DNA of 64,000 nt from an uncultured Sulfitobacter sp. (GCA_947501805.1 CANMXJ010000002.1:372001-436000), one strand, 5' to 3'. Counted from the first letter of the stretch, positions 26,455 through 36,284 are shown. Notes: generated from the letters alone by a model not told the origin. Program-made: numbers and translations.

Positions 26455-27969
26455 TCAAGCCTTGAATACCTTGGCGTAGGTTTGGCGCATGACATTCTTT
26501 TGCACCTTGCCCATTGTGTTGCGCGGGAGCGCGTCAACGACAATCACCTTGCGCGGGCATTTGAAGCGGGCCAATTGGATGGCGAGAGTTTCAAGAATCG
26601 CATCGGGATCAGGGTTTGCGCCTTTCTGGCGGGCAAGCACTGCAACCGGGGCTTCGCCCAGATCGGCGTGAGGCAACCCGATCACGGCTGATTCCAGTAC
26701 GCCGGGCATGTCATCGAGAATGACTTCCAGCTCTTTGGGATAGATGTTGTAGCCTCCCGAGATGATCAGGTCTTTGCCGCGTCCAACGATTTGCACATAG
26801 CCTTGATCATCAATCAGACCCAGATCGCCGGTGATAAAATAGCCGTCGGAACGCAACTCTGCAGCGGTCTTTTCCGGCATTTGCCAGTAGCCTTTGAACA
26901 CGTTGGGGCCGCGCACCTCGATCATGCCGATTTCGCCCTGCGAAAGTGTTTCACCGGTTTCGGGATCGGTGACTTTCAACTCTACATCGGGGAGGGGAAA
27001 ACCAACCGTGCCGGCGCGGCGCATGCCGTCGAACGGGTTGGAAGTGTTCATGTTTGTCTCGGTCATCCCGTATCGCTCGAGGATGCGGTGGCCGGTGCGG
27101 GCCTCGAAGAGTTTGTGTGTTTCGGCAAGCAGAGGCGCGGAACCGGATATGAACAGGCGCATGTGTTTGGTAAGGTCAGCGGTGAAATCAGGATGATCCA
27201 GCAGGCGAGTGTAGTAGGTCGGCACACCCATCAGGCTGGTGGCGCGGGGCATGTGTTCGATCAGTTGGTCTACGTCAAGTTTGGGCATAAAGATCATCGC
27301 GCCGCCCGAGAGCAACATAACATTGGTCGCCACAAAAAGTCCGTGGGTATGGAAAATCGGCAAAGCATGCAGCAGCACATCCTTGCTTGTGAACTGCCAC
27401 AAATCCGTGAGGGTACGCGCATTGCTCAGCAGGTTGGTCTGCGTCATCATTGCGCCTTTGGAGCGACCGGTTGTGCCAGAGGTATAAAGGAACGCAGCAA
27501 GGTCATCGCCACTACGCGGGACAGTCTTAAAACTGCGGTGTTGATCCGCAGCGCGCGCGGCAAAGCTGCCGTTGCCTTGTGCATCCAGTGTTTCAAAGAC
27601 CGCACCTGCCGCCTTGGCGACAGAACGCAGGCTGTCCGCTTTGGCCGGATCACCGATCAGCAGCTTTGCACCGGAGTTGGAAACAAAATAGTCGACTTCG
27701 TGAGCCGTATAGGCCGGATTGAGCGGCAAGAAGACAAGACCCGCCTGAACGCAGGCCGCATAGAGCGCAAGCGCATCAGCCGATTTGTCGATTTGCAATG
27801 CCACGCGATCGCCCGCCGTTAATTCGCAAGCGGTCAGTGCATGGGCGAGTTGTGCTGCCCGTTCAAGAAACGCGGCATGGGTCAATGTCTCGCCGTTGAT
27901 CAAATGCAAAAACGGCGTTTCACGTCCGGCATGTTGGCCGAAAAGGGCATCATAGAGGACGTTTGTCAT
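26455..27969 (-). CDS. matB: Malonyl-CoA synthetase MatB
   Basis: A 504-residue ANL-family adenylating enzyme making malonyl-CoA from malonate, ATP and CoA. AMP-binding motif is LYTSGTTGRSKGAMM, adenine-binding is YGMTETNMN, and the C-terminal hinge and lysine region is GRGKDLIISGGYNIYPKE ending in PRNTMGKVQKN. Overall similarity is to MatB. GGAGA lies upstream. Malonyl-CoA decarboxylase, the usual neighbour, is not seen; a short open frame upstream may be a gene relic. Confidence 0.85.
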   Translation of the reverse strand: MTNVLYDALFGQHAGRETPFLHLINGETLTHAAFLERAAQLAHALTACELTAGDRVALQIDKSADALALYAACVQAGLVFLPLNPAYTAHEVDYFVSNSGAKLLIGDPAKADSLRSVAKAAGAVFETLDAQGNGSFAARAADQHRSFKTVPRSGDDLAAFLYTSGTTGRSKGAMMTQTNLLSNARTLTDLWQFTSKDVLLHALPIFHTHGLFVATNVMLLSGGAMIFMPKLDVDQLIEHMPRATSLMGVPTYYTRLLDHPDFTADLTKHMRLFISGSAPLLAETHKLFEARTGHRILERYGMTETNMNTSNPFDGMRRAGTVGFPLPDVELKVTDPETGETLSQGEIGMIEVRGPNVFKGYWQMPEKTAAELRSDGYFITGDLGLIDDQGYVQIVGRGKDLIISGGYNIYPKELEVILDDMPGVLESAVIGLPHADLGEAPVAVLARQKGANPDPDAILETLAIQLARFKCPRKVIVVDALPRNTMGKVQKNVMRQTYAKVFKA

Positions 27970-28137
27970 TCAAGTGGTCTCCAGCAGGAATCTTTCGGGA
28001 ATGTGCGGGATGAACGCTTCTTCGTAAAGAGGCATGATGTGCTGCATGGCGTGATCCAAAGAGGCATTGAGCATTGCAAAGAAACCGTTGACTTGCTGAA
28101 CAGCGACCGCGCACCCGGGATGAACACACCAGTTCTG
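27970..28137 (-). pseudogene. possible C-terminal gene remnant upstream of matB
   Basis: A 55-codon frame with no good start, open from just after a TAG at 28140-28138, ends in TGA directly abutting the matB ATG (TGAATG). The translation looks protein-like (VNGFFAMLNASLDHAMQHIM, then PLYEEAFIPHIPERF), which is unusual for random sequence. I do not recognise the family. It could be a short leader gene or the remains of a gene once co-transcribed with matB. Confidence 0.3.
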
Positions 28138-28257
28138 CTAGAATGCACCATTTCCTGCGCCTTGCTTGAAAAACGTACATTAATGCATAAATTTGTGATT
28201 GCAGTTGCTTGCCCAACTTGACGCTCCCAAAGCGATGAAATAGCAAGACGCTGTAAC

Positions 28258-28332
28258 GCGGGCGTTGTGTAATGGTTAAGACCTCAGTTTTCCAAACTGA
28301 AGATGCGGGTTCGATTCCCGCCGCCCGCTCCA
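28258..28332 (+). tRNA. tRNA-Gly (anticodon UCC), CCA encoded
   Basis: Full cloverleaf. The acceptor arms GCGGGCG/CGCCCGC pair over seven bases, the anticodon loop TTTCCAA sits on stem TCAGT/ACTGA, the T arm GCGGG-TTCGATT-CCCGC is perfect, and T is the discriminator before a genomic CCA. The anticodon TCC reads GGA. No integrase lies nearby. Confidence 0.97.
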
Positions 28333-28429
28333 AAATTCCTCCAAGGCAATTGATCCCTGCGACATCTCCGGTGCTTGACCCCGCTGCAAACCCGCGCCAT
28401 GCACCCCTGACGCCAAACGAGGATGATCC

Positions 28430-30232
28430 ATGAGACCCGCGCCAGCCCCATCGCATACCGCCGTCAAAGAACGCGAGAAGTCAAAAAAAATTGGTGCCTT
28501 GCGCGCTCTGGTGCCATTTCTTTGGCCCTACCGTGTCTTGATGTTCTGCGCCATTCTGGCGCTTATGCTGACTGCGATGGTCTCGCTGGCGATGCCTTTG
28601 GCGGTGCGCCGTGTCGTTGATAATTTTGGCACTGCGAATGCCGCCTTGCTGGATCAGTACTTTATGGCAGCGTTGGCGATTGCTGCTTTGCTTGCGGTCG
28701 GCACGGCGTTGCGGTTTGCTTTGGTCTCGCGACTGGGTGAAAGGGTGGTTGCCGATATCCGTAAGTCGGTTTTTGACCGTGTGATTGCGATGAGCCCTGC
28801 GTTCTACGAGAATATCATGACCGGTGAAGTTGTAAGCCGGATCACCACAGACACCACGCTTATCCAGTCGGTTATCGGGTCTTCCGTTTCAATTGCGTTG
28901 CGTAACCTGTTGATTTTCATTGGCGGTTTGGTTCTGATGCTGTTGACCTCTGCGAAACTGGCGGGCTTGGTCTTGTTGATTGTACCGGCTGTTGTGGTGC
29001 CGATCCTGACATTGGGCCGCCGTCTGCGGGTGATAAGCCGCGAAACACAGGACTGGATCGCAGCGTCCTCTGGCAATGCCGCCGAGAGCCTTTCTGCGGT
29101 GCAAACTGTACAGGCATTTACCCACGAGAACGTGAGCAAAGCGCAATTTGGCGACATCACGGAGTCCTCTTTTGAGGCCGCGAAACGGCGCATCAAGATC
29201 CGTGCCTTTATGACCGTCATTGTGATTTTTTTGACCTTTGCTGGCATCGTTGGTGTGCTATGGATCGGTGCGCGGGATGTTCGGATGGGGGATATGACAC
29301 CCGGTGCCCTGGTGCAGTTTGTAATTTATGCAGTGATGGTTGCAGGCGCGGTTGCCGCTTTGTCCGAAATCTGGGGTGAGTTACAGCGCGCAGCGGGGGC
29401 AACCGAACGTCTGGTGGAGTTGTTGCAAACCGAAGATGCGGTGAAGGATCCGGATCAAGGCACGACATTGGCGCAGCCAGTTAAGGGGCATATCAACTTT
29501 GAAGATGTGCGTTTCACCTATCCCTCGCGCCCGGATACCGCAGCACTTGATGGGGTGAATATCGAAATCAATCCCGGCGAAACCGTAGCCTTTGTCGGTC
29601 CTTCCGGTGCGGGTAAGACGACAATCATCCAGATGATCTTGCGGTTTTATGATCCCGCGATGGGGCGTATTACGCTTGATGGTGTTGATCTACGCGAACT
29701 CACGCGGGCTGATTTTAGGCGCTCCATTGCTCTGGTGCCGCAAGATCCGGTTATCTTCGCCGCAAGTGCCACAGAGAATATCCGCTTTGGCAGACCCGAT
29801 GCGACCGATGCCGAGGTAGAGGCCGCTGCACGTGCCGCCGCCGCGCATGATTTCATCGCGGCCCTTCCGGAAGGGTACAACAGTTATCTAGGTGAACGCG
29901 GCGTGATGTTGTCGGGCGGTCAGAAACAACGGGTTGCCATTGCCCGCGCTATCCTGCGTGACGCGCCTGTGCTGCTGCTGGACGAAGCCACCAGCGCATT
30001 GGATGCCGAAAGCGAACGCGCGGTACAACAGGCGGTAGATATGCTGAGCAAGGACCGCACGACGCTGATTGTGGCGCACCGGCTTGCCACTGTAAAAAAG
30101 GCGGACCGGATTATTGTTCTCGAAGCAGGGCGGGTGGTTGCCACTGGCACGCATGACCAGTTGGTTGCAAATGATGGGCTATATGCGCGCCTTGCTCGGC
30201 TGCAGTTCACGGATGGGATCGCTGCGGAGTAA
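28430..30232 (+). CDS. MsbA-like ABC exporter (fused permease and ATPase)
   Basis: A 600-residue half-transporter: six membrane helices in about residues 25-310, then an ATPase. Walker A is GPSGAGKTT, the signature is LSGGQKQR, Walker B is VLLLDEATSALD. It acts as a homodimer exporting lipids or hydrophobic compounds. The short polar N-terminus (MRPAPAPSH...) matches Rhodobacteraceae orthologues. It follows tRNA-Gly by about 100 bases. Confidence 0.9.
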   Translation: MRPAPAPSHTAVKEREKSKKIGALRALVPFLWPYRVLMFCAILALMLTAMVSLAMPLAVRRVVDNFGTANAALLDQYFMAALAIAALLAVGTALRFALVSRLGERVVADIRKSVFDRVIAMSPAFYENIMTGEVVSRITTDTTLIQSVIGSSVSIALRNLLIFIGGLVLMLLTSAKLAGLVLLIVPAVVVPILTLGRRLRVISRETQDWIAASSGNAAESLSAVQTVQAFTHENVSKAQFGDITESSFEAAKRRIKIRAFMTVIVIFLTFAGIVGVLWIGARDVRMGDMTPGALVQFVIYAVMVAGAVAALSEIWGELQRAAGATERLVELLQTEDAVKDPDQGTTLAQPVKGHINFEDVRFTYPSRPDTAALDGVNIEINPGETVAFVGPSGAGKTTIIQMILRFYDPAMGRITLDGVDLRELTRADFRRSIALVPQDPVIFAASATENIRFGRPDATDAEVEAAARAAAAHDFIAALPEGYNSYLGERGVMLSGGQKQRVAIARAILRDAPVLLLDEATSALDAESERAVQQAVDMLSKDRTTLIVAHRLATVKKADRIIVLEAGRVVATGTHDQLVANDGLYARLARLQFTDGIAAE

Positions 30233-30299
30233 TTCCCCCTTCCGTTTTGGCACGAACCCCGCGCATACTACGCACGTACACACACAAGGGAGAACCAAC

Positions 30300-30731
30300 A
30301 TGGGTTTGTGGAGTTTTGTTAAAGGGGCCGGCAAAAAGGTCTTTGGCGGCGATGATGATGCCGAAGTATCCGGTGCCGCACTTCAGGACGAGTTGAAAGA
30401 GCTCGGACTAGACGCCGAAGGGCTCGACATCACGGTAGAGGGTGATCAGGTCAAGGTTAGCGGCAACGCCGTTAGTCAGGAAATGAAAGAGAAAGTGATC
30501 CTTGCGGTGGGCAACGTCGAAGGCGTGGCAGCAGTGGATGACCAGATCGCCGGTGGCGAAGGCGAGCCGACGTTTCACACGGTCGAAAGCGGCGACACGC
30601 TGTCGGCCATTGCACAGAAAACACTTGGCAAGGCGTCCCGCTACCCTGAGATTTTCGAGGCCAACAAGCCCATGTTGACACATCCCGATAAAATTTACCC
30701 AGGTCAGGTCCTGCGCATTCCCGCAGCCTGA
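30300..30731 (+). CDS. BON and LysM domain protein (Kbp/YgaU type)
   Basis: A 143-residue protein with an N-terminal glycine-rich segment, a BON domain (about 30-85) and a C-terminal LysM domain (about 92-140, with HTVESGDTLSAIAQ and PDKIYPGQVLRIP). It is the size and order of E. coli Kbp (YgaU), a cytoplasmic potassium-binding protein. AAGGGAG precedes the ATG at 30300; an upstream start inside the exporter gene is rejected. An intrinsic terminator follows. Confidence 0.9.
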   Translation: MGLWSFVKGAGKKVFGGDDDAEVSGAALQDELKELGLDAEGLDITVEGDQVKVSGNAVSQEMKEKVILAVGNVEGVAAVDDQIAGGEGEPTFHTVESGDTLSAIAQKTLGKASRYPEIFEANKPMLTHPDKIYPGQVLRIPAA

Positions 30732-30755
30732 CTGAGCGGCTAGCATTGCAATAGG

Positions 30756-30796
30756 AAAGGGCGCGTGCAGGAGCATACCTGCGCGCGCCCTTTTGT
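30756..30796 (+). terminator. intrinsic terminator after the BON/LysM gene
   Basis: GC-rich inverted repeat: AAAGGGCGCG-TGCAGG pairs with CCTGC-GCGCGCCCTTTT, followed by TTTTG. It lies about 25 bases after the stop codon. Confidence 0.85.
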
Positions 30797-30918
30797 CGTT
30801 ACGTCATAGGTTTTGCGGTGGGTTCCGCCCAAGCGAACGCTTGCGAAACGCTTGATTTCGCCGCATCCTCTCTCCATGAAAAACAAAGGTCGAAAATCGG
30901 CCATGGGGAGGATTTGAA

Positions 30919-32796
30919 ATGCCATACGCCGGATTGGAAGACCGCAACGCAATTGTCGCGGAAATGCCGTGGGAAGACCGCGACGTACCTGTAACCCTTT
31001 ATGGGCAACTGACCGAGACAACACGGAAGTTCCCCAATCACAACGCGATCAGTTACCAGATCCTGTCCGGACCCAAGGACAAGAAAGAGACTTTTACCTG
31101 GACGCAACTTCACGGCAAGGTCTCTCAGGCCGCAAATTTGTTCCGCTCCATCGGGATTGGGCCAAAAGATGTCGTGGCCTACGTTCTGCCCAATTGTAAT
31201 GAAACGGTTCTAACCCTGCTTGGGGGCGCGGTTGCTGGCATTGCACAGCCGATCAATCCGTTGCTGGACCCCGAACAGATCGCCTCTATCCTGCGCGAAA
31301 CGGGTGCCTCTGTTGTTGTAACCCTGCGGCCTTTCCCCAAAACGGACGTGGCCGAGAAAACCGCACAAGCGGTCAAGCTTGCCCCCGGCGTTCATACGGT
31401 GCTTGAAGTCGATCTAGTGCGCTATCTGAGCCCGCCGAAATCGTGGATTGTGCCGTTGATCCGTCCCAAAGGACTGGTTGGAAATCAGGCGAAGTATCTG
31501 AATTTCAACGCCGAGATGGACAAACAGCCGACCAAACTGACCTTCGAGGATGTGCAGGAAGACCGCGTTGCCTTCTATTTCCACACGGGCGGCACAACGG
31601 GCATGCCGAAGGTGGCGCAGCACCTTTATTCAGGCGCGATTTACAATGGTTGGGTTGGTGCGACGACACTGCTGAGCGCGGAAGATGTCATGCTTTGCCC
31701 GCTACCGCTGTTTCACGTTATGGCCTGTCAGGTGATGTTGATGGGCGCGGTGGCTTCTGGTGCGCATGTCGTCTTTCCGACCCCACAAGGCTACCGTGGC
31801 GAGGGCGTGTTTGCGAACCTGTGGAAGCTGGTTGAGCGCTATAGAGTGACCTTTGTGGTCTCTGTGCCCACCGCCCTAGCCGCCACAATGCAGGTGCCTG
31901 TAGACGCTGACATTTCATCCGTAAAAACAGCGTTTTCCGGTTCCGCCCCTTTGCCAATGGAGTTGTTTCGCCGTTTTGAGAAAACCACAGGCATGACAAT
32001 TGTCGAAGGGTATGGCATGACCGAAGCGACCTGCCTTGTGTCGGGCAACCCCGTTGATGGCTTGAAAAAGATCGGCTCTATCGGGATTCCGTTCCCATAT
32101 ACCGACATCAAGATTATCAAAGGTAGTGCTGAGGGCGATGTAGAGGCGAAAGTCGACGAGATCGGCGAGATTTGCGTCTCCAACCCCGGTGTTTATGTCG
32201 ACAACACCTACACCGAGGCGGAAAAGAACAAAGACCTGTATTACGAGGGTAGGTTCCTGCGCACGGGTGATCTGGGTCGTGTGGATTCGGACGGCTATTT
32301 GTGGATCACGGGGCGTTCCAAGGATTTGATCATTCGCGGTGGTCACAACATCGACCCCGCCGAAATTGAAGAGGCGCTGCTGGGGCACGATGCTGTCGCT
32401 TTCGCGGGCGCGATCGGCCAGCCGGATGCCCATTCGGGTGAGCTACCTTGCGCTTTTGTCGAATTGGTCGAGGGTGCCAGTGTCACGCCAGAGGAATTGC
32501 TGGCGTATTGCAAGGAACACGTCAAGGAACGGGCAGCGCAGCCCAAGCATATCACCATTATGGAAGAGCTGCCGAAAACGGCAGTTGGCAAAATCTTCAA
32601 GCCCGACCTGCGCAAGAATGCGATCACCCGTATCTATAACGAAGCACTTTCCGATGCCGGCGTGGCTGCGCGTGTGGATCATGTGATTGATGACAAGAAA
32701 CGTGGTCTGGTTGCAAAAATTGCGATGAGTGGTGCAAGCCAGTCCGATGTCGAAAACGTCTTGGGCAACTTTACACCGCAGTGGGATGCACTTTGA
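30919..32796 (+). CDS. Acyl-CoA synthetase (AMP-forming)
   Basis: A 625-residue ANL-superfamily enzyme. ATP-binding motif is FHTGGTTGMPK, adenine motif is YGMTEATCL, hinge motif is GRSKDLIIRGGHNIDP, and the C-terminal catalytic lysine is in PKTAVGKIFK. Length and sequence fit a long-chain or aromatic acyl-CoA synthetase; substrate is not readable. It overlaps the downstream esterase gene by a few bases, suggesting that the esterase supplies its acid substrate. Confidence 0.85.
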   Translation: MPYAGLEDRNAIVAEMPWEDRDVPVTLYGQLTETTRKFPNHNAISYQILSGPKDKKETFTWTQLHGKVSQAANLFRSIGIGPKDVVAYVLPNCNETVLTLLGGAVAGIAQPINPLLDPEQIASILRETGASVVVTLRPFPKTDVAEKTAQAVKLAPGVHTVLEVDLVRYLSPPKSWIVPLIRPKGLVGNQAKYLNFNAEMDKQPTKLTFEDVQEDRVAFYFHTGGTTGMPKVAQHLYSGAIYNGWVGATTLLSAEDVMLCPLPLFHVMACQVMLMGAVASGAHVVFPTPQGYRGEGVFANLWKLVERYRVTFVVSVPTALAATMQVPVDADISSVKTAFSGSAPLPMELFRRFEKTTGMTIVEGYGMTEATCLVSGNPVDGLKKIGSIGIPFPYTDIKIIKGSAEGDVEAKVDEIGEICVSNPGVYVDNTYTEAEKNKDLYYEGRFLRTGDLGRVDSDGYLWITGRSKDLIIRGGHNIDPAEIEEALLGHDAVAFAGAIGQPDAHSGELPCAFVELVEGASVTPEELLAYCKEHVKERAAQPKHITIMEELPKTAVGKIFKPDLRKNAITRIYNEALSDAGVAARVDHVIDDKKRGLVAKIAMSGASQSDVENVLGNFTPQWDAL

Positions 32797-33734
32797 ATAC
32801 GCCTGACTACAAAGCCTTGATTGATGCTGAAACATGGGCTTACATCGCGCGGCTGGATGCCAGCTATCCACCCGACGCGGTTGAGATGTCGATTGCTGAT
32901 CAACGGGCTGCCTATGATACGATGTGCAAGGTGTTTCACCAGCCGCGCCCTGACGGGGTGACGGCAGTTGATCTTGCTTTTGGTGGCGTGCCGTGTCGCC
33001 ACTACACCTGTGGTTCCAGTGATGTAACGGTGGTGTATTATCATGGTGGGGGCTTTGTTGTTGGCGGGCTGGAAAGCCATGATGATATCTGCGCCGAGAT
33101 TTGTGACCGGTCGGGATTTGATGTGATTTCAGTGGATTACGCTCTGGCCCCCGAAGCGGTGTTTCCGCAGTGTTTCAATGATGCATGGGCCGCATTCGAG
33201 GCGATTTCGCAGGCATACAAAGGCGATATTGTCCTGTGTGGGGACAGTGCGGGTGGCAACCTTGCAGCTGCTGTGGCCCATTACGCCCGTGGCCGCGTGG
33301 ACGGGCGCATCGTTGGGCAGGTGCTAATCTATCCGGGGCTGGGCGGTGATCAAACCAAAGGGTCCTATGTGACCCACGCCAACGCCCCGCAGCTGACGAT
33401 GGCCGATCTTGAATTTTACAAGACGATACGTTCAGGTGGGCAAACACCACCCAAAAACGATCCTCGCTATTCACCGTTAAGCGACACAGATTTCACGGGG
33501 CTGCCACCGACTGTTCTGGTGACTGCGCAATGTGATCCATTGGCAAGCGACGGGGAAAGCTACCGTGACGCGCTGGTTGCTGCAGGCGGGCGGGCGGTCT
33601 GGTTCGACGTGGAAGGAATGGTGCATGCCTGTCTGCGTGCCCGCAACATGAGCACACGAGCCGCCGCGTTTTTTGATCTGGTCGTAGATGGTGTGGCCGC
33701 GCTGGGGCAGGGCAAGTGGCCTTACAAAACCTAG
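32781..33734 (+). CDS. HSL-family alpha/beta hydrolase
   Basis: A 317-residue esterase of the hormone-sensitive-lipase family. The oxyanion motif is YHGGGFVVG, the nucleophile is in GDSAGG, and the acid and histidine are in DPLASDG and MVHACLR. The start may be GTG at 32781 or TTG at 32793; the latter overlaps the upstream stop by four bases (TTGA). It probably releases a carboxylic acid for the acyl-CoA synthetase. The gene converges on the next one; both stop codons share CTAG. Confidence 0.87.
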   Translation: MGCTLNTPDYKALIDAETWAYIARLDASYPPDAVEMSIADQRAAYDTMCKVFHQPRPDGVTAVDLAFGGVPCRHYTCGSSDVTVVYYHGGGFVVGGLESHDDICAEICDRSGFDVISVDYALAPEAVFPQCFNDAWAAFEAISQAYKGDIVLCGDSAGGNLAAAVAHYARGRVDGRIVGQVLIYPGLGGDQTKGSYVTHANAPQLTMADLEFYKTIRSGGQTPPKNDPRYSPLSDTDFTGLPPTVLVTAQCDPLASDGESYRDALVAAGGRAVWFDVEGMVHACLRARNMSTRAAAFFDLVVDGVAALGQGKWPYKT

Positions 33735-34567
33735 CTTAAAAAACGCTCGGCCTTCATGGTATCGGCCAAGGGGGCACCCAAGCGGTGCAGGATCGTGGGG
33801 GCCAACTGCAACTGGTCGATCACTGTATCTTCTGACGGACCCTCCGCTGGTCCGAAGTAATAGAGCGCCGCTTCCTGTTGCAGTGGATCGCGTCCACCGT
33901 GATGCCCGCGTGCGTCCTGGCCATGATCAGCCGTGACCATGATCTCATACCCTGCGGCGAGCCACTTTGGAATAAAGGGGGCCAGCATCTCGTCCATGAC
34001 GTGACAGGCGTGGTCCATTTCCTGACAATCGTGGAAAAAGCGATGACCCATACTGTCGAGTGTACAGGTATGCAGCATGCCGTAGTTCAGACCAAAGCGC
34101 AGGCACAGGTTGGTCAGGGAGGCGAACAGATCGACGTCTGAAGGTGTCATCTGGTTGGTATGGCCATAGCCCGTCATCGTATGGAAACGACCATGGTTGA
34201 TGGTGTTGCTGTCGGGTTCGTCGTACTCGATATCGCGTACGTAATCAAAGGGATGGCGATTAAAGAACTCGGACCAGAAACTGTGTGCAACCGCACCAGT
34301 GACACCGCCCGCTGCGCGGGTTTGGGCAAAAACATCCTTTTCCTTTAGGCGAAAAACATTGCCATTGCCGGTACAGCCATGGACCGCAGGGGCCACGCCG
34401 GTGTGGATCGACGCATAACAGGACGCTGAAATCGATGGCAACACAGAGCGGATTTTCCAGACACGGGCATCGCCGCTGTCGACCCAGCCTTCAAGATTTC
34501 CAAACAGACGCCGCCAATTGCGATACGGCACGCCGTCAAGGATGATGAGTAAAAGCTTGTTGTCCAT
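33731..34567 (-). CDS. Alkaline-phosphatase-superfamily phosphodiesterase/hydrolase
   Basis: A 278-residue protein of the type I phosphodiesterase / nucleotide pyrophosphatase family. Metal ligands are recognisable in ILDGVPYRNW, LDSMGHRFFHDC and VTADHGQDARGHHGG. The nucleophile segment is SVLPSISASCYAS. There is no signal peptide, so it is cytoplasmic. ATG at 34567 is chosen; the upstream frame extension is not protein-like. It is the last gene of a leftward run with a peptide importer. It may cleave a phospho- or phosphono-compound brought in by that system. Confidence 0.8.
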   Translation of the reverse strand: MDNKLLLIILDGVPYRNWRRLFGNLEGWVDSGDARVWKIRSVLPSISASCYASIHTGVAPAVHGCTGNGNVFRLKEKDVFAQTRAAGGVTGAVAHSFWSEFFNRHPFDYVRDIEYDEPDSNTINHGRFHTMTGYGHTNQMTPSDVDLFASLTNLCLRFGLNYGMLHTCTLDSMGHRFFHDCQEMDHACHVMDEMLAPFIPKWLAAGYEIMVTADHGQDARGHHGGRDPLQQEAALYYFGPAEGPSEDTVIDQLQLAPTILHRLGAPLADTMKAERFLS

Positions 34568-34646
34568 GAAAGTCCTCGTAACATCAGTTTTCAGGAGCGG
34601 CGATGCGGCGCTCTCGCTGCAGCGAGACGCCCCGCCCGCCTTCCCG

Positions 34647-36284
34647 TCAGTTGCCAGCGCTTTCCATTTTGCGGTGTGCAATCACATCTTCCAGCCAGCC
34701 GATTTTCATTTCAGGAACCGAGGACAGCAGCAAATCGGTGTAGTCGTCAAATGGCGGTGAGAGAACTTGGGACTTTGGTCCGTAGCGCACAACCTCACCT
34801 TGGAACATGACCGCGATGCTGTCTGCAATGGCTTTTACAGTGGCAAGATCGTGGGTGATGAACAGATAGGATACATCCTCGATCTTTTGCAGCTTGAGGA
34901 GGAGTTTCAGGATGCCATCCGCCACCAGAGGATCAAGCGCCGACGTCACTTCGTCGCAAATGATCAACTTGGGTTTTGCGGCCAGTGCGCGGGCAATACA
35001 AACACGTTGTTTCTGACCGCCTGAAAGTTCGGCGGGGTAGCGGTCCTGAAAACCCTCGCCAAGTTCGATTTCATCCAGCAATTCCTGAATACGGGTCTGT
35101 TTGGCCGCCCCTTTCAGCCCGAAATAGAACTCCAGCGGCCGTCCGATGATCGTGCCGACGGTCTGTCGCGGGTTCATCGCGGTATCGGCCATTTGGTAGA
35201 TCATCTGCAATTCGCGCAGATCATCAATGGGGCGGGTTGGCAGATCAGGTGTCAGAGTGCGCCCGTCAAAAGTGATCATACCTTCCGAGGGCGGCAGCAA
35301 ACCGGTGATCACGCGGGCAAGCGTCGACTTTCCCGAGCCGGACTCGCCAACGATGGCGAGGGTCTGACCAGGGTGCAACTCAACATTCACGTCCTTGAGA
35401 ACATCAAAATTCGTGCCGCGATAGCGCGCTGTGATATGTTCGACCTTAAGCAGCGGATTGTCGGTCGGTTTCTTTTCTTCGTGTGCAATGGAGCGGACGG
35501 AAACAAGCGCCTGTGTGTACTCTTCAACCGGATTGTTGATGATCTGGTCCGTCGTGCCGTATTCCACCATCGAGCCCTGTTGAAGCACCATGATGTGATC
35601 AGAAACCTGCGCCACAACGGCCAAATCGTGTGTAATATAAAGGGCCGCAACGCCGGTGTCCCGGATCGCTTCCTTGATTGCGGCCAGCACGTCGATTTGC
35701 GTGGTCACATCAAGGGCCGTGGTTGGTTCGTCGAACACCACAAGATCGGGTTCGGGGCACAGGGCAAGGGCTGTCATGCAGCGTTGCAGCTGTCCGCCAG
35801 AGACCTGATGCGGGTAGCGTTCACCGATGGTCTCGGGATCAGGCAGGCCGAGTTTCCGAAACAACTCCACCGCACGTTCCTCGGCCTCTTTCTTCGAAAA
35901 TTTGCCTTGGAAAATGGCCGCTTCGGTCACTTGCTCCATGATCTTTTTGGCGGGGTTAAAGGAGGCTGCAGCGGATTGTGAAACATAGGTCACTTCCCCC
36001 CCGCGCAACTTGCGCACGTCGCGGATGCCGGATTTCAGGATGTCCCGACCACTGACGTGAACTTCTCCCCCCGTAATCTCGACGCCGCCACGGCCGTAGG
36101 CCATGGCCGCCAGGCCGATTGTGGATTTGCCCGCGCCTGATTCACCAATAAGCCCAAGAACTTTGCCGCCCTCAAGATCAAAGTCGACACCGTGTACGAT
36201 CTCAATCGGACGGGGGCGTTCGCCGGGTGGATAGATGGTTGCACCGATTTTCAGGCCGCGTACTTTGAGCAGTGGTTCTGTCAT
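34647..36284 (-). CDS. Fused double ATPase of a peptide ABC importer (DppD-DppF type)
   Basis: A 545-residue protein carrying two complete ABC ATPase domains. The first has GESGAGKST and VSGGQLQR, the second GESGSGKST and LSGGQKQR. In E. coli these are separate DppD and DppF subunits; the fusion is common in alphaproteobacteria. ATG at 36284 overlaps the permease stop (ATGA); the longer upstream frame runs through the permease gene. It drives uptake through the two adjacent permeases. Confidence 0.92.
   Translation of the reverse strand: MTEPLLKVRGLKIGATIYPPGERPRPIEIVHGVDFDLEGGKVLGLIGESGAGKSTIGLAAMAYGRGGVEITGGEVHVSGRDILKSGIRDVRKLRGGEVTYVSQSAAASFNPAKKIMEQVTEAAIFQGKFSKKEAEERAVELFRKLGLPDPETIGERYPHQVSGGQLQRCMTALALCPEPDLVVFDEPTTALDVTTQIDVLAAIKEAIRDTGVAALYITHDLAVVAQVSDHIMVLQQGSMVEYGTTDQIINNPVEEYTQALVSVRSIAHEEKKPTDNPLLKVEHITARYRGTNFDVLKDVNVELHPGQTLAIVGESGSGKSTLARVITGLLPPSEGMITFDGRTLTPDLPTRPIDDLRELQMIYQMADTAMNPRQTVGTIIGRPLEFYFGLKGAAKQTRIQELLDEIELGEGFQDRYPAELSGGQKQRVCIARALAAKPKLIICDEVTSALDPLVADGILKLLLKLQKIEDVSYLFITHDLATVKAIADSIAVMFQGEVVRYGPKSQVLSPPFDDYTDLLLSSVPEMKIGWLEDVIAHRKMESAGN

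Noticed and set aside
26791-27822. 343-codon plus-strand frame opposite matB
   Set aside because: Antisense of a clear ANL enzyme with intact motifs.
28258-28332. tRNA-Gly as attachment site of an integrated element
   Set aside because: No integrase, direct repeat of the tRNA end or mobile genes are seen on either side.
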